From: Candidatus Bathyarchaeota archaeon
Lineage (GTDB): Archaea; Thermoproteota; Bathyarchaeia; TCS64
DNA length: 8,315 nucleotides
Assembly: GCA_003662205.1 (NCBI GenBank)
Contig: QMXQ01000061.1
Location: 1-8,315, forward strand
Direction: 5' to 3'
Shown piece by piece: positions 6,018 to 8,315 of the stretch. The translations under genes and the position numbers were made by a program. Below the pieces are notes generated by a model, which saw only the letters and a list, made by a program, of their open reading frames with translations, ran no database searches and was not told the origin of the DNA. Numbering within the stretch: position 1 is the first letter of the stretch; the number at the start of each line of letters is the position of its first letter.

Positions 6018-6506
6018 TCAACTCCCGCGATCCGCCTCGCGCTCGATCTCGTCTACGACCGAAGCGAGGGCGTCGCGCACGGCGCCGACGGGCTTGGCCC
6101 CGTGGGGTATCCTGAACCTGAACTTGACGCGGATGGGATCTGCCTCGTGAAGCACGGCCCTGCCGCGGTAGGCTCTCTGCTTATCCAGGCGGAGGTAGAG
6201 GTTTCCCGCCTCGTCCACCCGATCCTCGGCCTCCTCGATCAGCCTCCATCTGTCCCGCGCCGCCAGGCTCCGCATCAGGCCGAGAAATATCTCGGCCGCC
6301 GCCTTCCTTTTCCTGACCCTCCAGGTCATCATGGTTATCGGGTCGTTGTGGTAGCCGGTCAGCCTCTGGACCTTGGGGCGTCCCCTGTCCTCCCCTGGGA
6401 TCACGTTGAGGACCGCCTCCTCGACCTTCCCCTCGTCCTCCGTCGCGTGGGAGAAGACCGAGACCTCCGCGCTCACGATCACGGGCATCGCCTTTTCCCT
6501 TTTCAT
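6018..6506 (-). CDS. RNA-binding protein of the exosome-associated COG1325 family
   Basis: This protein of about 162 residues belongs to a small archaeal RNA-binding family found beside RNase P and exosome genes. Diagnostic stretches are SAEVSVFSHATEDEGKVEEAVLNVIP at the start, a central LTGYHNDPITMMTWRVR, and the block RVDEAGNLYLRLDKQRAYRG before the end. Its exact role is not established; predictions link it to RNA degradation or tRNA/rRNA maturation. ATG at 6506 (MKREKAMPVIVSAE) is used, and the ATG at 6488 (MPVIVSAE) is equally likely because the family usually begins there. A longer frame back to a TTG at 6554 would run through the probable promoter and is not accepted. It is the first gene of the cluster, 4 bases before rnp3. 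Confidence 0.87.
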   Translation of the reverse strand: MKREKAMPVIVSAEVSVFSHATEDEGKVEEAVLNVIPGEDRGRPKVQRLTGYHNDPITMMTWRVRKRKAAAEIFLGLMRSLAARDRWRLIEEAEDRVDEAGNLYLRLDKQRAYRGRAVLHEADPIRVKFRFRIPHGAKPVGAVRDALASVVDEIEREADRGS

Positions 6507-6549
6507 ACCCCTCGCCAAGCCGAGTCTACAACATGGTAAATCACTTCTG

Positions 6550-6560
6550 GACAATAAACC
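6550..6560 (-). promoter_or_regulatory. TATA-like element of the COG1325-rnp3-rnp2 operon
   Basis: On the minus strand GGTTTATTGTC lies about 45-54 bases before the ATG at 6506. A start about 25 bases downstream, near 6530, would leave a leader of 20-25 bases. The match to the archaeal TATA consensus is fair, and this is the only AT-rich patch in the gap between this operon and the divergent tRNA gene. Confidence 0.35.
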
Positions 6561-6568
6561 TTAACTAT
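6561..6568 (+). promoter_or_regulatory. Possible TATA-like element of the tRNA gene
   Basis: TTAACTAT is centred about 29 bases before the first base of the tRNA, the expected distance for an archaeal TATA box. The match is weak. It nearly touches the oppositely directed element at 6550-6560, so the two transcription units would share a compact divergent promoter region. Confidence 0.28.
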
Positions 6569-6593
6569 CGTGGGGCGAGATGTGTTCTCCGGC

Positions 6594-6688
6594 GCGGCCG
6601 TGGCTCAGCCTGGACAGAGCGTGGGTCTTCGGATAGGCTTCTAGGAGAAAACCCATGGTCGCGGGTTCAAATCCTGCCGGCCGCGCCA
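6594..6688 (+). tRNA. tRNA-Arg (anticodon UCG), intron-containing, CCA encoded
   Basis: A complete cloverleaf can be folded by hand. The acceptor stem is GCGGCCG (6594-6600) with CGGCCGC (6678-6684), then discriminator G6685 and genome-encoded CCA (6686-6688). The D arm is GCTC/GAGC (6603-6606, 6617-6620). The anticodon stem is TGGGT (6622-6626) with ACCCA (6651-6655). The T arm is GCGGG/CCTGC (6661-6665, 6673-6677) with loop TTCAAAT. The anticodon loop holds 24 bases rather than 7; removing a 17-base intron leaves C-T-TCG-G-A, giving anticodon TCG for Arg codon CGA. The mature length with CCA is 78 bases. Confidence 0.94.
6633..6649 (+). other. 17-base tRNA intron at canonical position 37/38 (bulge-helix-bulge)
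   Basis: Loop bases 32-35 (CTTC, 6627-6630) pair with intron GGAG (6644-6647) as four base pairs including one U-G. This leaves two three-base bulges, 6631-6633 (GG|A) and 6648-6650 (AA|A), with the cut after the second base of each. The intron tip closes as TAG/CTA (6634-6636 with 6641-6643) over GCTT. This is the standard archaeal splicing-endonuclease substrate, and it fixes the anticodon as TCG although TTCT also occurs within the intron. Confidence 0.9.
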
Positions 6689-6718
6689 GATTCATGCGCA
6701 ACTCCGGTTGCTCAAAAC

Positions 6719-6727
6719 GGTTATTAG
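6719..6727 (+). promoter_or_regulatory. Possible TATA-like element of the leuA-type gene
   Basis: GGTTATTAG lies 31 bases after the tRNA end and is centred about 37 bases before the GTG at 6760, which would give a leader of about ten bases. The match is modest. Read-through from the tRNA promoter is the alternative. Confidence 0.3.
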
Positions 6728-6759
6728 CACGGGGGAGGGTAGGATGGTAAAAAGATCGG

Positions 6760-8315
6760 GTGTCTCGCGTGACTGAGCAGTTCTACCTGAGCCACTACCT
6801 CGCGAAGACGGAGGTCAAGCCCCCGGAGCGGGTCCTCATCTTCGACACCACCCTGAGGGATGGGGAGCAGATGCCGGGCGTCACCTTCACCATCGACGAG
6901 AAGATCGCCATAGCCCGTCAGCTCGACGAGCTGGGGGTCGACGTCATCGAGGCGGGCTTCCCCATAACCTCCGAGGGGGAGGTGGAGGCGGTGAAGCGGA
7001 TCGCCGCGGAGGGACTGGAGGCGCGGGTCTGCGCCCTCGCCCGGCCTACCAGGCTGGATATCGACAAGGCCCTCGGCTGCGACGTGGACTACATCCACAT
7101 CTTCATCGCGACCTCGGATATGCATTTGAAGCATAAGCTCAAGATGACCCGGGAGGAGGTGAAGCGGCAGGCCGTGGAGGGCTTCGAGTACGCGAAGGAT
7201 CACGGCGTCACCGTCGAGTTCTCGCCGGAGGACGCGACGCGGACCGAGATGGGCTTCCTGAAGGAGGTCTGCCGGGCGGTCTCCGAGGCGGGCGCCGACA
7301 AGATCAACGTCCCCGACACCGTCGGCGTGATGACTCCCAGGGTCACCTACGAGTTCTTCAAGGAGCTCAAATCCGTGACCGATGTCCCCCTCAGCGCCCA
7401 CGCTCACAACGACTTCGGCCAGGCGACGGCAAACTCCCTCGCCGCGGTGGAGGCCGGCGCCGAGCAGGTCCACGTCTGCGTCAACGGCCTCGGGGAGCGG
7501 GCGGGGAACGCGTCGCTGGAGGAGGTGGTGATAGGCCTCATCGCCCAGTACGGCGTCAAGACGAGCATCAACACGAGGCAGATAGCTGAGACCTCTGACC
7601 TGGTTCAGAGGCTGAGCGGCATCTACCTGCCCCCGATGACCCCCATCGTCGGCGACAACGCCTTCTCCCACGAGGCAGGCATCCACGTCCACGGCATCCT
7701 CGGCCACCCCGGGACCTATGAGCCTCTGACGCCGGAGCTCGTCGGCAGGAGGCGGAGGTTCGTCGCCGGGAAGCACACCGGCAGGCACGCCATCGACGCG
7801 ATGCTCGAGGAGATGGGTCTCCACCCCGACGCCGAGCAGCTGAAAGTGATCGCGGCCGAGGTGAAGCGGCTGGGGGACACGGGGAAGAAGGTGACCGACG
7901 CCGACCTCTACGCCATCGCCCGGAACGTGATGAACATAAAGCGGGAGGACAGGGTTAAGCTGAAGCAGCTGCTCGTCGTCACAGGGAACTCCATCACCCC
8001 GACGGCGTCGGTGACCCTCCTCATCGACGGGGAGGAGTTCATCGGCTCCGGCGTCGGCAACGGCCCCATCGACTCCGCCATCAACGCCATCCGGCAGGTG
8101 GTGGACAGCTTCGCCGACATACGGCTGGAGCGGTTCAGCATGAAGGCCATCACGGGCGGCACGGACGCCGTCGCCGACGTCACCGTCCGCCTCCGACGGG
8201 GCGACCGCTACGTCACCTCCAACGGCGTGAGCGGCGACACCGTCATGGCGAGCGTCGAGGCAATCCTCAGGGGGATGAACAGGCTCCTCGACGATCCTCC
8301 TGATGTCCCTGTGGA
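6760..8315 (+). CDS. leuA: 2-isopropylmalate synthase-type acyltransferase (3' end beyond window)
   Basis: The visible 518 residues form a Claisen-condensing enzyme that joins acetyl-CoA to a 2-oxo acid; for LeuA that is 2-oxoisovalerate, the first step of leucine synthesis. The catalytic TIM barrel begins with FDTTLRDGEQMPG (residues 28-40; Asp29 metal ligand, Arg33 catalytic). It continues with EAGFPITSEGE and IFIATSDMHLKHKLKMTREE, the metal site HAHND (His214, His216), NGLGERAGNASLEE, and HEAGIHVHG (about 304-312). From about residue 401 (LKQLLVVTGNSITPTASV) there is a C-terminal LeuA dimer/regulatory domain, with a GGTDAVADV loop that may bind the feedback amino acid. That domain excludes homocitrate synthase AksA, which lacks it. 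(R)-citramalate synthase is the close alternative; EAGFP and the IATSDMHLK stretch favour LeuA. Starts possible are GTG 6760 and GTG 6769, with a stop just upstream at 6748. The frame is still open at the window end, close to the expected C-terminus. Confidence 0.85.
   Translation, partial: MSRVTEQFYLSHYLAKTEVKPPERVLIFDTTLRDGEQMPGVTFTIDEKIAIARQLDELGVDVIEAGFPITSEGEVEAVKRIAAEGLEARVCALARPTRLDIDKALGCDVDYIHIFIATSDMHLKHKLKMTREEVKRQAVEGFEYAKDHGVTVEFSPEDATRTEMGFLKEVCRAVSEAGADKINVPDTVGVMTPRVTYEFFKELKSVTDVPLSAHAHNDFGQATANSLAAVEAGAEQVHVCVNGLGERAGNASLEEVVIGLIAQYGVKTSINTRQIAETSDLVQRLSGIYLPPMTPIVGDNAFSHEAGIHVHGILGHPGTYEPLTPELVGRRRRFVAGKHTGRHAIDAMLEEMGLHPDAEQLKVIAAEVKRLGDTGKKVTDADLYAIARNVMNIKREDRVKLKQLLVVTGNSITPTASVTLLIDGEEFIGSGVGNGPIDSAINAIRQVVDSFADIRLERFSMKAITGGTDAVADVTVRLRRGDRYVTSNGVSGDTVMASVEAILRGMNRLLDDPPDVPV

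Noticed and set aside
6594..6688. tRNA gene as an integration (att) site for a mobile element
   Set aside because: No second copy of the tRNA 3' end, integrase or foreign-looking gene is seen in the window.
6698..6711. Small stem-loop GCAAC/GTTGC just after the tRNA as a terminator
   Set aside because: Only five base pairs and no following T run; it may be chance.
6724..7824. A 366-residue minus-strand frame opposite the leuA-type gene
   Set aside because: The plus strand encodes an unmistakable acyltransferase with all catalytic motifs. The minus product (rich in Asp, Val, Leu, Gly) has no recognisable domain.

Overview
The window is archaeal. It carries a TATA-binding protein, a winged-helix protein with a Cys-rich tail like archaeal TFE-beta/RPC39, the archaeal/eukaryal RNase P proteins Rnp2 (Pop5) and Rnp3 (Rpp30), an exosome-associated RNA-binding protein, a Sec11-type signal peptidase and a tRNA with a bulge-helix-bulge intron. 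Coding DNA is visibly GC-rich with many GTG/TTG starts, while the one long intergenic stretch is AT-rich. Heterodisulfide-reductase-type HdrC and HdrB followed by a formate-dehydrogenase-type catalytic subunit point to an anaerobe that couples formate or CO2 chemistry to thiol/disulfide or ferredoxin electron transfer. A Bathyarchaeia-like or other TACK-type lineage fits, but this is inference and the genus cannot be told from the window.

Layout. From 4531 down to 1 everything lies on the minus strand. A promoter at about 4524-4531 drives an information-processing cluster: an unrecognised 108-aa protein, TBP, a TFE-beta-like protein and a signal peptidase with a long membrane extension. A second TATA-like element at about 2131-2140 precedes hdrC, hdrB and fdhA. 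These three overlap by 4 nt at each junction, and fdhA runs off the left edge.

From 4532 to 4989 there is an AT-rich gap of about 450 bases. It contains no convincing protein gene but holds a GC-rich island with two perfect hairpins, a candidate structured RNA. From 6506 down to 4990, again on the minus strand, is a compact RNA-processing operon: a COG1325-type RNA-binding protein, rnp3 and rnp2. It resembles part of the archaeal exosome/RNase P/proteasome superoperon with both flanks missing.

The right end is on the plus strand: an intron-containing tRNA-Arg(UCG) at 6594-6688, followed by a leuA-type acyltransferase gene that continues past the right edge.

Together the window joins three themes: transcription initiation plus protein export; an energy-metabolism operon in which electrons could pass between the Fdh active site and the HdrBC disulfide site; and tRNA/RNA maturation beside amino-acid synthesis. 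No mobile element, CRISPR array or phage gene was seen.
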